Origin: Astragalus membranaceus
Lineage: Eukaryota; Streptophyta; Magnoliopsida; Fabales; Fabaceae
Assembly (NCBI GenBank): GCA_039519185.1
Contig: CM076851.1
Location: forward strand, 47,412,751 to 47,476,750
Direction: 5' to 3'
DNA length: 64,000 nucleotides
A program made the translations under genes and the position numbers. Within the stretch, counting starts at the first letter, position 1, and every line of letters begins with the position of its first letter. This document shows positions 35,277 through 49,000 of the stretch, one piece after another. The notes beneath the pieces are model-generated. The model made no database searches. It was not told the DNA's origin and worked only from the letters and a program-made list of their open reading frames with translations.

Positions 35277-36568
35277 AAAGAATTAAAAAGAAAGAAAGAA
35301 AGAAAGGAAAGGAAAGGAAGCGAGAGACAAAGAAGAGAAACAGGTGGATCGGTGATTGGGATGGTGTTTGGCGCGAACCCAAGGATGGTGGATCGGTGAT
35401 TGAAGTTCGAGTGGGAGATTGGACGCTAGTTGGGTGAGTTTGGGCTGAAAAATCAAAAATTGGGGTTATCTGTGAATAGTGATTTGAAGGTTGAAGATGA
35501 TGAATAGTGTTTGATGATTCAAGGATGATTAGGAGCGAACCCGAAGCGTATTGTGCGGAACGAAGTTCAATTTCGCGAATTGGAAGTTGGTTGGTGATTA
35601 GGGTTCGAATGGGGGATTTTGAGGGATTCGGTATTTCGGCCAAAGAGATGTCTCGGGATCGAGCGGAAAGATTGGAAGCGGATTTGGGCGTCGTCGGAGC
35701 GTGGAAGTTTATGCGGGGATTGTTCGTGTGGTTATGTGGAGATTTTGAAGTCTCGGTGATTTCGGCTCGGTATCGACTCTCGCTTCAAGGGTGAGTTTTA
35801 CTCACGCTTAGGATGTTTTCGCTTTACAATGAATTTTACGCGATTTGATTTTGAGAGATTTTGACTTAAAAACCGTTATTTGAAAATATGTCGCGTTTTG
35901 ATACAATTCGTTTACAAGGAGTTTTTGATTGATTTGATTGGTTGTGTGATATTGATTGGGACTGTTTTGATGGTTGTTTGAACTGTTTTTAATCGGAATA
36001 AGAATCGGAGTTGAACGGAATAGCGAATTTCGTAAGAAAACAGAAAACCTGCACTTTTCTGCAGATGGTCGCGTCGCGACCCGTCCCCATCGCGTCGCGA
36101 CCAGGCCCATTTTTGTCACGCAAATGTTTATGACGCTTTTCGCGTCGTGACGGTAGCAGTTCGCGTCGCGACGCTTTGCGATTTTTCAGCAAACTACACT
36201 GTCTTTGTTTTTGCGATAACTTTTGATCCGGGAACCTGATTGAGGTGTTCTAAGATGCGTTTGAAAGCTTATTCAGAGGCCTAACTGAATATTCTATTTT
36301 TAAGGTAAAAATGAACTGTTTTTGGAGTTGTAAATTGGGTTGAAAAGTGACGAATTAGTATGCGGGAGAGAAAATGTAGATTTTGTTTATGATGCGAACT
36401 ATTGGTCTGAATGTAAATGAATACTGAGTCCACGTGATTGTAGATATATGTTTATATATATATCGAGTTGGGTGACGACCCATGGTTTTAACATACTAGG
36501 CGGGGCAGTCATGATCCCCCACCCTAGGCTCCGTGCCAATAGGAGAATGTACTATTGGTAAGGGGGTT

Positions 36569-36757
36569 CACCGGGATTAGCACTGGATTGCAGTCGGTGT
36601 TATGTTTATATGTTGTTGTACGTACACCAGGATTAGCACTTGATTGCAGTCTGTGTCGTACTGTGCGATACACCGGGTTTAGCACTGGATTGCAGTCGGT
36701 GCCGCACTTTGTTTGTTCACGTTCACCGGGTTTAGCACTGGATTGCAGTCGGTGTCG
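36569..36757. repeat. Four-copy minirepeat in the Gypsy 5' LTR
   Basis: Four imperfect units CACCGGGATTAGCACTGGAT + TGCAGTCGGTG start at about 36,569, 36,625, 36,671 and 36,724, separated by short variable spacers. The same array is at 58,391-58,578 in the 3' LTR. Confidence 0.9.
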
Positions 36758-37221
36758 TGTTAATTTAAAAAGGATTATTAATTGAACCGAGAGAGTTAGT
36801 AGGGGTCTCGGTAGAACTCACTGAGATTGTATCTCATTGTTTATATGTTGTTGTTTTACAGAGAAACAGGGAAAGAAAGGACCACAGAGGCACGAGTAGG
36901 CCGAGCTCGGACTAGTTGCTGATAACTTAGCTTTATGCTTAAGTTTACATCCCTTTTTGTTGTCTATGTATCGCAACACCATAACTTTAGTGTAATGTCA
37001 TTTTATTTCCGCTTTTTTGCATGATATTGAGCACAATAGTTCGCTGAATGTTATGGTCTGAGAACCTTTTATGGTCTTATGTGTATTAAGACTGCTTGGT
37101 TATTGTCCAGTGGAAACTATGTTGCAGTGTTCAGTATTTATGCAGGAATTTTATATCTCTGATGTGCTACTAATGTGCACTCGGGTATTTTTAGTCAATA
37201 AATATACCGGGGTGTTACAGT

Positions 37222-37233
37222 TGGTATCAGAGC
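37222..37233 (+). other. Primer-binding site of the Gypsy element
   Basis: TGGTATCAGAGC, complementary to the 3' end of plant initiator-Met tRNA, two bases after the LTR end at 37,219. Confidence 0.9.
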
Positions 37234-37716
37234 ATGTCGACCTAGTCGGACTTAGCTTAGGGTTGAGTTGATTCCTTGTTAGTCCTTGTTGTAATTACAC
37301 TTGTGATGCTAAGAGACATCGAGCCTGATCAACTCAATACTTAGTTCATCATAAGCAGAATTATACCGGGATGATCAAGACGTAGTCCTCGACCAAGACC
37401 AGAATTTCTAACCGGTGCATCCTCAGGAAAGGTGGCATGACGATGGAAAAATACATCGCTAACTTAGATAAGTTGTCTCAGTTTTACCAAGTAGTAAAGT
37501 AAGTTCCGAATGAGGAATGGAAGATGCAGAAGTATAAGAGGGGCCTTCGTGCTTTTATGACATAGAGTCTCAGTTCTTATACTATTACCAATTATGTTGT
37601 CTTAATGCAGTCAGCCTAATACACCGAGGATGATCTCATAAGGAGTATAGAAAAAGAAAGAAGGTAGTTGAATTATCAACTCCGAATGCAAAGTCCAAAG
37701 ATAATTTCATCAAAGG
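37234..37716 (+). pseudogene. Gypsy gag N-terminal remnant
   Basis: Broken frames include MEKYIANLDKLSQFYQ and then EEWKMQKYKRGLRAFMT, typical of the retrotransposon gag core in chromoviruses. Several stops are present. It is cut at the Ogre-like insertion; gag continues at 53,256 with the zinc-knuckle region. Confidence 0.65.
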
Positions 37717-37721
37717 AAAAG

Positions 37722-40341
37722 TGTCGCACACCGAAAAATCCTTGGAGGGATTTTTCTTCGCACAACGGGATTTTAGAGTCGCCACCAATATTTTTTAAAG
37801 GTAAAACATCGGAAAAACCTTTTTTTGGAAAGCAATGGTCTTTGGAACCATTAGATTTGGGTTCGGGGGTCTAATTACGTATGAGGAAGGTATTAGCACC
37901 CCATAACGTCCCTTCAAGAAGGGTTACCTTAATTAAATATGTGATTTGCAAAGTTGATTCGGAAAAATGCTTTGTTTTTACCTCTTTTGTTGATGGAGAA
38001 TTCAAAGCTACGTAGTTCTGGGTTGCCTAGAAAAAGGTTTTTGTTTTTTTATCTTGTTTAATTGTGAAAATTGAGCTTTCATGATGATCAATTGAGCAAA
38101 GGCTCCAAGTGACCACCATTAGCACTCCATTGTTAATGATCATGCAAGCAAAGGCTTCGCAAGACTACTAACAAAGTTTTTGATTTAGTGGAAATCTTTA
38201 GTAAAATTAGGCATTCACGATGATCAATTGAGCAAAGGCTCCAAGTGATCACCACTAGTACACCATTGTTAATAATCATGCAAGCAAAGGCTTCACGAGA
38301 CTACTAACAAAGTTTGATTTTGAAGAGTTTTCGTATTTGGATCGATTCTTGTTTAGGGAAACATTTATCCATTATTTGAAAAAAAGGTTTGTGAAAGAAA
38401 ATGTTTATTTATGGAAAATGAATTTTTTTTGAAATATAAAGAAATAGGGGGTGCAGTAGCAAAATGGGGTGCACTTAGCTGTAGGGAGCTATATCAGAAA
38501 TAAGAAGGTGTGAACAGTAGCAGCCCAGTTCGTTTTCTGTGAACTGGGCTGCGTTTAAAGGATGGGCTTGCGTTGGGGGTGTATAACGAAACAGAGGGGG
38601 TGTAAATAATAATCTGAAGTTAAAATAAAAACAAAATGAAATAAAAATTAGGGGAGATATAAAAGGAAAAGGGAGAGAAATCACAACCCTAATTTATACT
38701 TAGCACAACCCTCAGCGCCGCAACTGAAAAAAAAAAAGCAGAGAGAGAGAGAGAGGGCTCACCTCCGCCGTGAGAGAGAGAGCTCGCGAGAGTGGAAGAG
38801 AAGGAGAGCAACGACCACGGTGACGACACAGGGAACGACGACTATGGCGCTGATCGTCGGACCAGCGGCATCGTACTGTGGCGACGGTGATATGAGCGAC
38901 GACGGCGACGACGTTCGTGGTGCTTTCTACTGAGTTCGACCGCGACTTGGCCGTGCTTTGGGCGAAGGAAAAGCAGACGACGGGAGAGGGTCGCACCGGT
39001 GGAGGCCAACCACGGTGGGGAGCCGTGGAGACGACGACGCGATGGTGCGCTACGGTGGCTGCAACGGCTTGGGCTTGGGCGAGAGAGAGGGACACCGAAG
39101 AGCGATGGATCGTGGTGGGGGGTTTGGTGCGATGGTTCGGAGGGAGAGGAGTGGTTGTTTGGTGGAGATTTTGGTGACCGTGGGTGAGGTTTTGGAGGCT
39201 ATGGTGGTGAGAGAGAGGAGCGGTGGCGCACGGTGATGAGAGAGAAAGAAGGACTGGAGGAGAGGAGGCGGTGGGTTACAGTGGTGAGAGGGAGAGGATG
39301 AAGTGGTGGTGGTTCTGTTCTGATTTGGGTGGTTGCGATGGTGTGCACAGTGGAGAGAGGGAGACAGGGGGAGAACGAAAGGAGGGAGGATGATGGAGGT
39401 GCTGGTTTTGGGTGACGGTGGTTGTCTGGGGTTCTGACAGCAGGGACGGCGGCGGTTCACGGGGGCGACCACCATATGGTAGCCGGAGCTTCAAGCTCCT
39501 CCTTTTGTCCTCCTTTTTTCTCTGATTACTTGATTTTGGTTTCTGATCCCTATCTTTTTCTCTATGATTTTCTCTCTGAAATTGTTTTTTTTTCCTCCCT
39601 TTGTTTCTGGTTCGATTTCTTTTTTATAGAGTCCCTCAGCACATTGAGACAAATTTTGCTGTTATCATTTTGCAGGGATGGTATTGGAGCAGAGCTGTGG
39701 GAGACAAGGCAGCAAAGGAGGTGCTGCCCAAAGCTGCTTGGTTGCTGCTGATTTGGAAAAAAACAAGGGAGCAAGGAGAAAGAACACTTGGCTCCACTCC
39801 TCAAATGCTGCTGCCAGCAAGAGGCGCCTCTGCCCTCTCTTTTATGTTTATTTTACTTTTAATTTTTGTACTTTTTTGTATTTTATTTTTTGTCCAGATG
39901 TGTAACAAAGTTGACTTCTTTTGGTTGTACCCCTTTTTGTAACAAAGATTGATTGTAATAATAATAAGAAAACATTTATTCCACATTTGATTTTTATTAG
40001 CTTTTTTTTTATAACAATGGTAATAAATTAAACTAATAACAATGACGATAAACATAGTTACACGACGAGATGCGAACACGCGCGCGCAAAGAGAGTAACG
40101 ACACACACGATTAGGAATGACACGCGTATGTGGTTAGAAATAACATGTGCACGCAACAATGCAAAAACGTTAAAACTAATGCGTGTACGCGACTAAAAAT
40201 AATACGTGTGCACCATGGAACATGTTTTTGGGATTTTCGAAAATGAAACAAGAAACCGATTAAAATCAAATGTCTACGAGATTATTATTATTTTAGAAAA
40301 ACAAATCACATTAATCTAACGGACAAAATTAGGGTATGACA
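37722..40341 (+). repeat. 5' LTR of the Ogre-like element
   Basis: 2,620 bp, matching 50,268-53,250 with scattered differences. It is shorter because the CTCCTACGTATCTCCCGGTG repeat block at 50,595-50,925 of the 3' LTR is missing, apparently by recombination between GATGGAGAATTC-type repeats. Open frames at about 38,900-39,500 (Arg/Gly/Trp-rich) and 39,600-39,940 occur in both LTRs but are not conserved as proteins. Confidence 0.9.
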
Positions 40342-43091
40342 GTTGCCCCTCTTTATTTATATTTTACCAGGAAGTATGAAGAGTTTCCAAATTTCTCGAG
40401 TAAAATAGAAATAAAGATAAAACGACACTAATTTTGTCAAGACTATGATTCCCCTTTTTTTTATAGAAATTCTTGAAAAATTGGGTTGACATAGAACAAA
40501 AGTAAATAAGGATCACCGGGGATCTGAAGGAGCACTGGGCTCTGATGGTTTAATTTGCAGTCGATGCTTGGCGCATTGATTGGAGTTAAACTGAAGGACC
40601 GACGAGGTTTGAAGGGCATGCCTAAGCCTGATGGACCAATGGGTCTGATGGAGCGCAAACTAGCAACGGTACTAGTAAAACGGTCTGCTTGGGGGGTGGC
40701 CTTTTTCGAGCGGCCATGGGTGGCAAGGTCAGGTCATTGACCTGATTTGTTCACCTCGAAGGACGTCCACTGTGTTTTTTAGGCGGACACAGCTAGTCTG
40801 AAGGACCTGGGGTCGGATGATCCGTCGGTTGCTCGATAACGCGACGTGCGATCTGGATTGAAGGACCATTGCTGGTCTGAAGGAGCGCTTGGGCTCTGAG
40901 GGACCGCTGGGGGTCTGAAGGAGTACTGAGATTCTGGATTGTGGTATGAGACTAGCGCTTGGAGCACTGACTTTGAGGGGACAAACCATTGGGATCGGCA
41001 CATGGCGTACCTGCCTAGAACATACCTAATGAATGCATTTACCTGAGACGGGAAAAGCTATCTATATTTGGCATGTCTAAAAATGCAATGAATGATGTAT
41101 GCGTGTAATATAGGTATGTGAAATGGTAGGTATCCGATGGGATGAATGACGCGTGGCATATGTGAATGCAGATAAGATATGAATGTGATTGTGCTGATTA
41201 ATGATGAATGTGATGGAATGAGCAATTTTTCTCCTTTTTTTTTTTTTTGCTTTTCTCTTTTTTCTTGGTATGTAATGGGTGTATGAAATGCAAAGTGTGA
41301 ATGTGATGCAAATGTAATGCTTTGATGCGAATGCCATGCATGGTACAAAGATATGATTAGTGATGTAAAAAAAAAACTATTTTTGGGGGCAACGATGAGA
41401 CCGGCACTTGGACATCTATCGAAGCAAACAATGTCATGCTTGTAATGTGATGAACGTGCAATGATTGGTATCTGAGGGATGATGAATGAAATGGGTATAC
41501 CATGGGTTGAACCTGATGGAATGAGAAAGTTGACAACGGTGCATGAGATGTGAATGTGACTGTAGTGATTAATTTTTGGTGTGATGATGAATGTAATGGA
41601 TGGATTTTTCTTTTTGCTTTTTCTTATTTATTTTGCTTCTTTTCTTGATGCATGCAATGCGAATGTGAATATGATGCGAATGTAATTCTTTGATGCAAAT
41701 GCTATGGTGAATAAAGGAAACACATGAATGCATAGCAAATGATATGATTGGTGATGCAGAAAGCTTTTGGCAACGATGAGACCGGCATTTGGTACGTCTA
41801 TCGAAGCAAAAAAGTGTTATAGGTATGCAATGTGATGAATGTGCAATGCGAAAGTAAATGGACTACAAAAGGCTCGTGAATGATGGATGCTGAAGTTGGT
41901 CCGAAGCAGAAATTGATAAGTTGTGTATGCGAATGCAAATGTACTGCTGGTTGCATGATGGAATGATTTATGCTTTGGTGGGGGTAACAGGTGCAGTGTG
42001 GATGATTTTTCCTTTTTGGTTTTCTCTTTTTTTTTTTGGAATTTTTCAATCAGTCGTACAAAATTAGGGTATAACAGCTGCCCCTCTTTATTCGGATTTT
42101 ACCAAGAAATATGAATTGGCCGAGACATATTTCGAAGGTAAAATAGGAATAAAGAATTCAGAAATTATACCAATTTTGTCTACTTGGAGAAACCCGAATT
42201 TTCTCTTTCTGTTTCTTCTTTTTTCTCTTTTCTCCTTTTTCTTTTCTCTTTTTTCCTTTTTTTGTTTTTTTTTGAATCAACACTTGGAGTGTTGATGAGG
42301 AAACAATAAACGAAAGGGTTAACAACATGCACGCTAACTGTGAATGGCACGGACATCGCTAAATGAAGAAAGCGGTAAAGAAAGCGGTAAAATGCCAGGC
42401 TGCCTAAAACCTGTAAACGAACCCTTGCGAATCCGAGTTTGCACGTGGCTTTGAGGAGCACGCATCCTGAGAATCTCTGGTCTTTCGAGCGACCAGGGGG
42501 ATCGTTATCAGCTCCGGAACTGATATACTGATCAATGCACGGCGTCCACTGTATCTTAGGCTGATACAACTAGTCTGTTGAACCTCACATGGGGCCGCGG
42601 TCCATCGCGTTGCTCGTACACAATGTGAGACCATGAATAGAAGGGAGCACTGAACTCTGATAAGAGCGATTTGAACTCCAAACTGCAATGCACGCTTGAG
42701 CGCCGAACTGAAAAGCATTTGAACTCGGAACTAGGAGGGCATTTTCTGGGAACTGAGTGCAAGGATTAACATCGAAGTACTTATCCGTCCTTGTACCTGC
42801 AAGTGAGATGAACAAATGCATGCAATGCAAATGCCATGATTGCTTTTTGATGGGATGAATGTGATGTGATGCAGGAGTTTCTTTTTGCTTGCATGAATTT
42901 TTTTTTGTCTATGCAATGCCTGGATTTTATTTGTTTTATTGCTCTTTTGCTCTTTTTTTGGATTTTTTTTAATTAGCCGGACAAGATTAGGGTGTGACAG
43001 CCGCCCCTCTTTATTTATATTTCGTAGATAAACTGAAAGGTTTTCATAGTAGGAATAGAAATAAAGATAAGACAAATGCTAATTTTGTCCT
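40321..43091 (+). repeat. Three dispersed copies of the LTR-end/leader motif
   Basis: A segment of about 115-125 bases (ACAAAATTAGGGTATGACAG, then TTGCCCCTCTTTAT ... CTAATTTTGTC) occurs at 40,321-40,441, 42,057-42,183 and 42,979-43,091. The first copy straddles the LTR/interior border, so the internal copies reproduce the last bases of the LTR plus the leader. Between them lie GATCTGAAGGAGCACTGGGG-type short repeats. Confidence 0.85.
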
Positions 43092-46000
43092 CTTAGTAGA
43101 AAAGTGTAGAGTTTGAGAATTAACAGAGAACGATTAACACTCGGGGCACCGACGAGAAAGGAATAAAGAAGGAGCACTGGGGATCTGAAGGAGCACTGGG
43201 GCTCTTAAGGATCACCGGGGATCTGAAGGAGCACTGGGGGTCTGAAGGAGCGCTGAGGCTCTGAAGGACCACTGCGGGTCTGAAGGATCGATGCCCTGAA
43301 GTATCGGCATAATGATCTGAGGGTCTAACTCGCAGTCGATGCTTGGCGCATTGATTTGAATTAAACTGAAGGACCGGTAGGTCTAAAGGGCTGCCTGGAC
43401 CTGATGGACCAAAATGGTCTGATGGACTGCAACTAGCTATGGTACTAATAAAACAGTCTGAGGGTGACCTACGTCGATGCGGCCGTGAGGGTCAAGATCA
43501 GATCTAGAACTGATATGTTGACCACGAAGGATGTCCACTATGTCTTAGGCAGACACAGCTAATCTGAAGGACCTCTGGGGGTCTGAAGGATCCACCGCGC
43601 TCAGTGGCGACGTTAAGATCTGAAGGTGCAGTTCGGAGTCGGCGTTTGACACGTTGACCCGAACTTAACTGAAGGACCGACTTGGTCTGCAGGATCTATG
43701 CTAGACACGATGCTAACATTGCGATCTGGTTTGTGACCTGGAATTCAACACTCGTCGTGCTGACTTGAGAAATGAAAGTGTATAGGGATCGACACTTGAA
43801 GTCGATTGAAGAACAATAGATGTTATGTATATGACATGCACGTAATGTATGCACAGACAATGATTGATTTTAAGTGGAATGAATGAATGTAATGAGATTT
43901 TTTTTTCTTATTTGCCTTTTTTGCTTTTTTTTCTTTTTTTTGCTTCTTCTCTTGGCACATGATAAATGTATGGAATGCGAATGATGCATATGTAATGCTT
44001 TAATGCGATTGAGATGGTGGATAAAGGAAGACACGTGAATGCATGGTACAATGCCATAATTAGTTATGTAGAAATATTTTTAGCAACGACGAGACCAACA
44101 CTTGGCATGTCTATCGAAGTAAAAATGTCGTGTGTGTGCATGCATGCAATGTCATGTATGTGCAATGTGGAGACAAATATACCACAAAGGCCCATGAACT
44201 GTGGACGCTGAACCTGATCGAAAAAAAATTGATAAACAGTATATGTGAGTGCCGATGACGGGCGAATGCAAATGTAATGCTTTGATGGAGGTGCCATGGT
44301 AGGCGCATGTTTGCGTGGTGGAATGAAATGTATGGTATGATTTATTGATGATGCATTTTTGCGGTTTTTGAGATGAGAAAAAGATTTTTTTTTTTATTTT
44401 ATGCGAGAAATTGAGAAGTGGATGTTTTGGAATCATCACTTATTGGATGCATGGTTGTATGGCGGGATGATTTATGCTATGATTTTATTGATGATGCAAA
44501 ACGATTTTTGTAATGATGAGAGATGAGGCTTTTGATGCAAGAGGCACAGAAGTGAATATTTTGCAAAAATCGTTCCTTGGGAAGAAAAAAAAATTGGATT
44601 TGATTTGAATTCAAGCTCTGACAATCTCAATGTTGTTATTTACAATCACTGATGTGCAACCGTACTTGACTGTATTTACAGACTCGTTCACGTTTGTTCT
44701 TCCCTTACGGTGTCCCACGATGGATTGAATTTTAGGTCCACAAAGTTAACAGAGTGAGTGTTCAGCGTCACATTGTTAACTTGTGTTCTCTCTCTTTGAA
44801 GCATTGTTTAGTAGACATGTAGAGCAGTACGAATACAAATGAATGAATCAGTTGACTTGGTAAGACAGATATGACACGCGATGGGATGAACGGTAGGTTT
44901 TCCCCAAAGTCACGAAATGCATGTTTTTCCCAGCTCAAGAAATGTGGAACTGCCCCGATTTAGACTACCAGTGAAGGTGATCGAATAGTCTGCCCCTGCC
45001 TAGTGATGACAAAACAAGGGGTGTGGGGGAGATAATGAATTGGGAATGCCATGACTTTGGGATGAAGGGTGGCAAGCAAGAGATTCTGTCTCAACCAATG
45101 ACGTTTGGTGCTGCCCCAATCTTGACGAGAGCAAGGCTGCCCCGGCTGGAGTAACATTGTGAAGGGCTGTATTTATGATAATGGGTTGAGAAGATGCCTC
45201 GGCATGGTTGTGTGGATGTGGATATGACAAGGGGATGAGATGGGTGTAGAGCGAATTTATCCGACTTTAGGTGAAGTGAAGAGTGATGGGATTGCCCCAC
45301 TTTGGAATGATATTTAAATGATTGCTTTTAGTGGGGTTATGAAAGGTAACTGAGTTAGGGTCATGGGTCTTTGGAATTGGTCGTATGGTTGGATGGGGTA
45401 TATGAATTGGATGGATGCCAGACATTTTCCAAGTTCAAGAAGCATGAAAGGTGGAAGGTGTGCCTGCCCCACTTTGGGATCTAGGTGATGGTCCTAGTAT
45501 AAACTTTTGGTTCTCTTTTAGGTGAATCACAAAGACTGTGACAGTCTTGAGTTTTTTTCTTTTGATATGATGAGAATTTCAATTGGTGATCACTAAACCT
45601 TGTCTTGATATCAGTGCGATTTGAACGAACATTGGAGTGCAACCTCTTTGGGTTTTTTTTTCTTTTTTTTTTGATTTTTTTGAGCAAATATATTGTAAAT
45701 AAATAACTTATTTGTCCTAAAGTTAAAACTTTGAGAAAATGAAAGCAATCAATCATTGGTCTGAATGGACCTTTTTTAGGGTTGTAACATGGCCAATGGT
45801 TAGGGTTTATGAAAGAAATGGCAATTGGGTCCAAAGGAGTGTTTGAGGGCTTAATGAGACAATGACCTCTTATGAAAGAAAGGATGAGTAGGTCCAAAAA
45901 GTGTTTGAGGGTTTATTCGGACAATGATATCTTCTGTGTTTGGTGATATTATGTATCAGCTCACAATTTCTACTGCTTTTGCTTTTTTCTTTTTCAATCC

Positions 46001-49000
46001 TTTTTTGAGTTTCACATTTTTTTGTGATCTTTTTTTTTTTCTTTTTTTTTGAATAGAGTGAGCTGATAAGAGTGACACACCATTTTTGATGTGGAATTGA
46101 GCCTTGTCTAGGGTGACTAAAAGATTTTTTGATTTTTTTTTTTTGGTTCAAAGGGGTAGTAAAATTTTTTTTTTTGAGGATACGGGAAGACGATCAAACT
46201 TTATTTCAAATCATGATTGCTTGTTTTTTCTCAAAAATTAATTCAAGGACAAAAATTATTTATATTTATATATCCGCTTTTTTCTCTTTATTTCTTTTAT
46301 TGGCCCTAATTTTTGCTTAGGCTGCTCTTGCGAGTTTTCAACCAAACAGGCTTATTTGATTTTTTTTTTGCAAAGGACTTACATCATGGGAATACAATGT
46401 TGACAAGATATCTAGTGATCATAAATCTGCCCCAGCTTGGGGCCTAAAGTGTTAGCTCATGAAATTTCATCATTGGGAACAAACCAAATGGTTAACTAGG
46501 TACTTGTGTGGAGAATATGCACCTTATGGGATGGTCGGGGTGGGACTGGACATGAACAAGGAATGATGATGGGAAAGATACGGACGCTAACTGACTCAAA
46601 CAAGAGTAAATGCGTGTTGCATACAAGTTCACTATACGAATGCTTCACAGAGAGTTAACACAGTTAGCGACATGATAGAAGAAATTTTTGATAACACATT
46701 GGTTAACAAAATGGACCATTTTGATCGTTTATCATGGGACTGATAAGATGCATCGTTTTGCTGGTAAAAATTTGTGAACGAGCTGCAAAATCTTTGAAAA
46801 TTGAGTGTCTCGAAAACACCTTGAGTTTGCAACTGAGTTTGACAGTGTTTTGTACAGCTAAAACTTTCCCAAAGAAAAATAATCAATTTCGTCTCATCTC
46901 TCATCTATTTTTTGGAAGAAGCAATGCTCATGTTTTTTTTTCTTATGTATGGATGAACACATGATCATGTATATGCGTGATGAAAACGCAAATGCATGAA
47001 ACACGTGAATGCACGATCATTTGGAAATAACCCAATGATTCTAAATGATCTTTGAAGGAAATGCAACCTGTGAAGGATGCAAAGTCACAAATTCCCATTT
47101 TTATTAGATGCTCAATGATGCATGAAAAAGAGTGATGATATATTTTGATTTTTGTTTTGTTTTAGAACACGATGATGGATATGTACGATGAAAATGCGAA
47201 TGTATGAAGTGCATGGAGGAATTGATCACTTGAAAAGACCAACGATTTTATTCCTATTATGAATGCATGATGATTTTTCCTAGTTAAAAGATTAACTATA
47301 CTCATGCAACGAGGATAAATAAATTACATGGCCCTTGTGTCCTAATGCATGAATAAACACATGGTGATAGATATGCATGATGAAAATGCAGATGCAAATG
47401 CATGAAATGCGCGCATGAATGATCACTTGGAAAGACCAATTATTCTAAATGATTTTTTTGGGGCAATACAGCATGTGGCTGATGCAGGGCCTCATAATTT
47501 TTGTGAAATGATGCATGCTGAAATAAGGAATGAAATGACGCATGAATGATCGATGAAACAACTGTTTTTTTATTTATTTATTAGGATGAGTGAGATGATG
47601 TATGAATGCTATGTTTTTACATGCATATCATGATGTTGCAAATGATGAAATGTCTACATTATTTGATGATGATTTTTGTGAATGATTATGAATGAATGGA
47701 AATGTATGCTAAATGAGATATTCAATTATTTATCACAATTTTTCTAATTGTGGTCATGTTTTTTATTCTTTCTTTTTTCATGAAAAAACAAAATGCAATG
47801 TATGAATGAATGAATAATGTTACATGACGCAGATGCATGGAATGTGAATGATCACTTGAAAAGATTGACTATCCAAAATGATTTTTCGGAGGCAATGCAA
47901 TATGATGACGAATAATGCAAGAAAGTGGCATTACTTTTATTTTCTTTTATTTGGAAATGATGCATGCAAGATGACTAATGCATTCGAGGTGATTAAGAAT
48001 GAAGAGCTTTTGTTTTTATTTTTATATATTTTTTTGCACGAAGAGGAGTAATGAATATAGTATATTGTTTCTATATGAGTATGCAAGATGATGCAAGTTG
48101 GGCAAATATGTAGTGTCTTTGTTTTTTTTTGGATGATGATGATATGCATGTTAGTACCATGAGAACGAGATGTATATGAAAACAAGTGATTCGTTCTATG
48201 GTGGTTTTTTATTTTCTAGCAAAATATAATCCCCATGATAACAGATATGTATGGAAAATGCAAATGCATGTATGCATGAAGAAATAAATGTTTGATCCTA
48301 ATGCAATTATTTTTATTTTTCAAGAGGTAGTGCAACATGTATGCAGACTCTTATTTTTGATTTATTCGATGAGGAATTATACAATTATAATGAAATGTTG
48401 TTTTTTTGTTTTATTTAGGAAAATGATACACGAACATGGAGTTGATGCATTTAAACTAGGATGACAACATGTATGAATGATATGTTTTTTGAAATGTAAT
48501 TTATGACTTTACAAATGATGTGATGCCTACGCTATGTGATAATGATTTTGAATGATCATGTATGAATGTCAGTGCATATTGAGATGCTCATGTTATATGA
48601 CTAAAAATTACTCTTTTCGTGCGAGGAAATAAAAAGCATGACACTCGCAGTGATTTTTTTTTATGCATGGAAAAGAAAGAGTACATGATGCTTGACATGA
48701 TTTTTGAATATTTTTGTTGTTTTCGGAACAGGAAGACAGATGCATGAGTATTGGTGAACCAGCTCACCTTTGATTGAATGAATGAATGTGCGTGAGATGT
48801 GAATGCGTGGTTTTATTCATCTCGTCAGGGAATCCAAAACTTTTTATTAAAGTATGATTCTGGTGGTCTGACTTTCAAATGGATTTTTATTTTACTTTCA
48901 TCCACCTTTTTTCAAAAAGTTTTGTAATTCTCCGGCGGCCATTGAACATATGTAATTCCCCGGATTCTGATAGTCTCTCCTCTTATCCTCTTTGCTTTCA

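Larger units (their letters stand above)
34088..37219 (+). repeat. 5' LTR of the Gypsy element
   Basis: Aligns by eye to 55,988-59,044. It differs by a MULE insertion (34,417-35,276), by lacking the 3' LTR segment from about 56,350 to 57,110, and by a longer AT microsatellite at 34,292-34,377. It contains a four-unit minirepeat at 36,569-36,757 and a CGCGTCGCGAC cluster at about 36,066-36,175. Confidence 0.9.

Noticed and set aside
36569..36757. CRISPR-like repeat/spacer array
   Set aside because: Only four imperfect units inside a plant LTR, no cas genes, eukaryotic context.
36555..36785. Open frame with a repeating GLALDCSRCR-like pattern
   Set aside because: A translation of the minirepeat; the same is true at 58,377-58,607.
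38712..39942. Several 60-140-residue open frames in the Ogre-like LTRs, present again at 51,800-52,850
   Set aside because: Both LTR copies have them because LTRs are duplicates; indels between the copies change the frames, and no domain is recognisable.
43150..43720. Short regular repeats as a possible satellite array
   Set aside because: Units are too variable and too few, and they lie inside a bounded retroelement.
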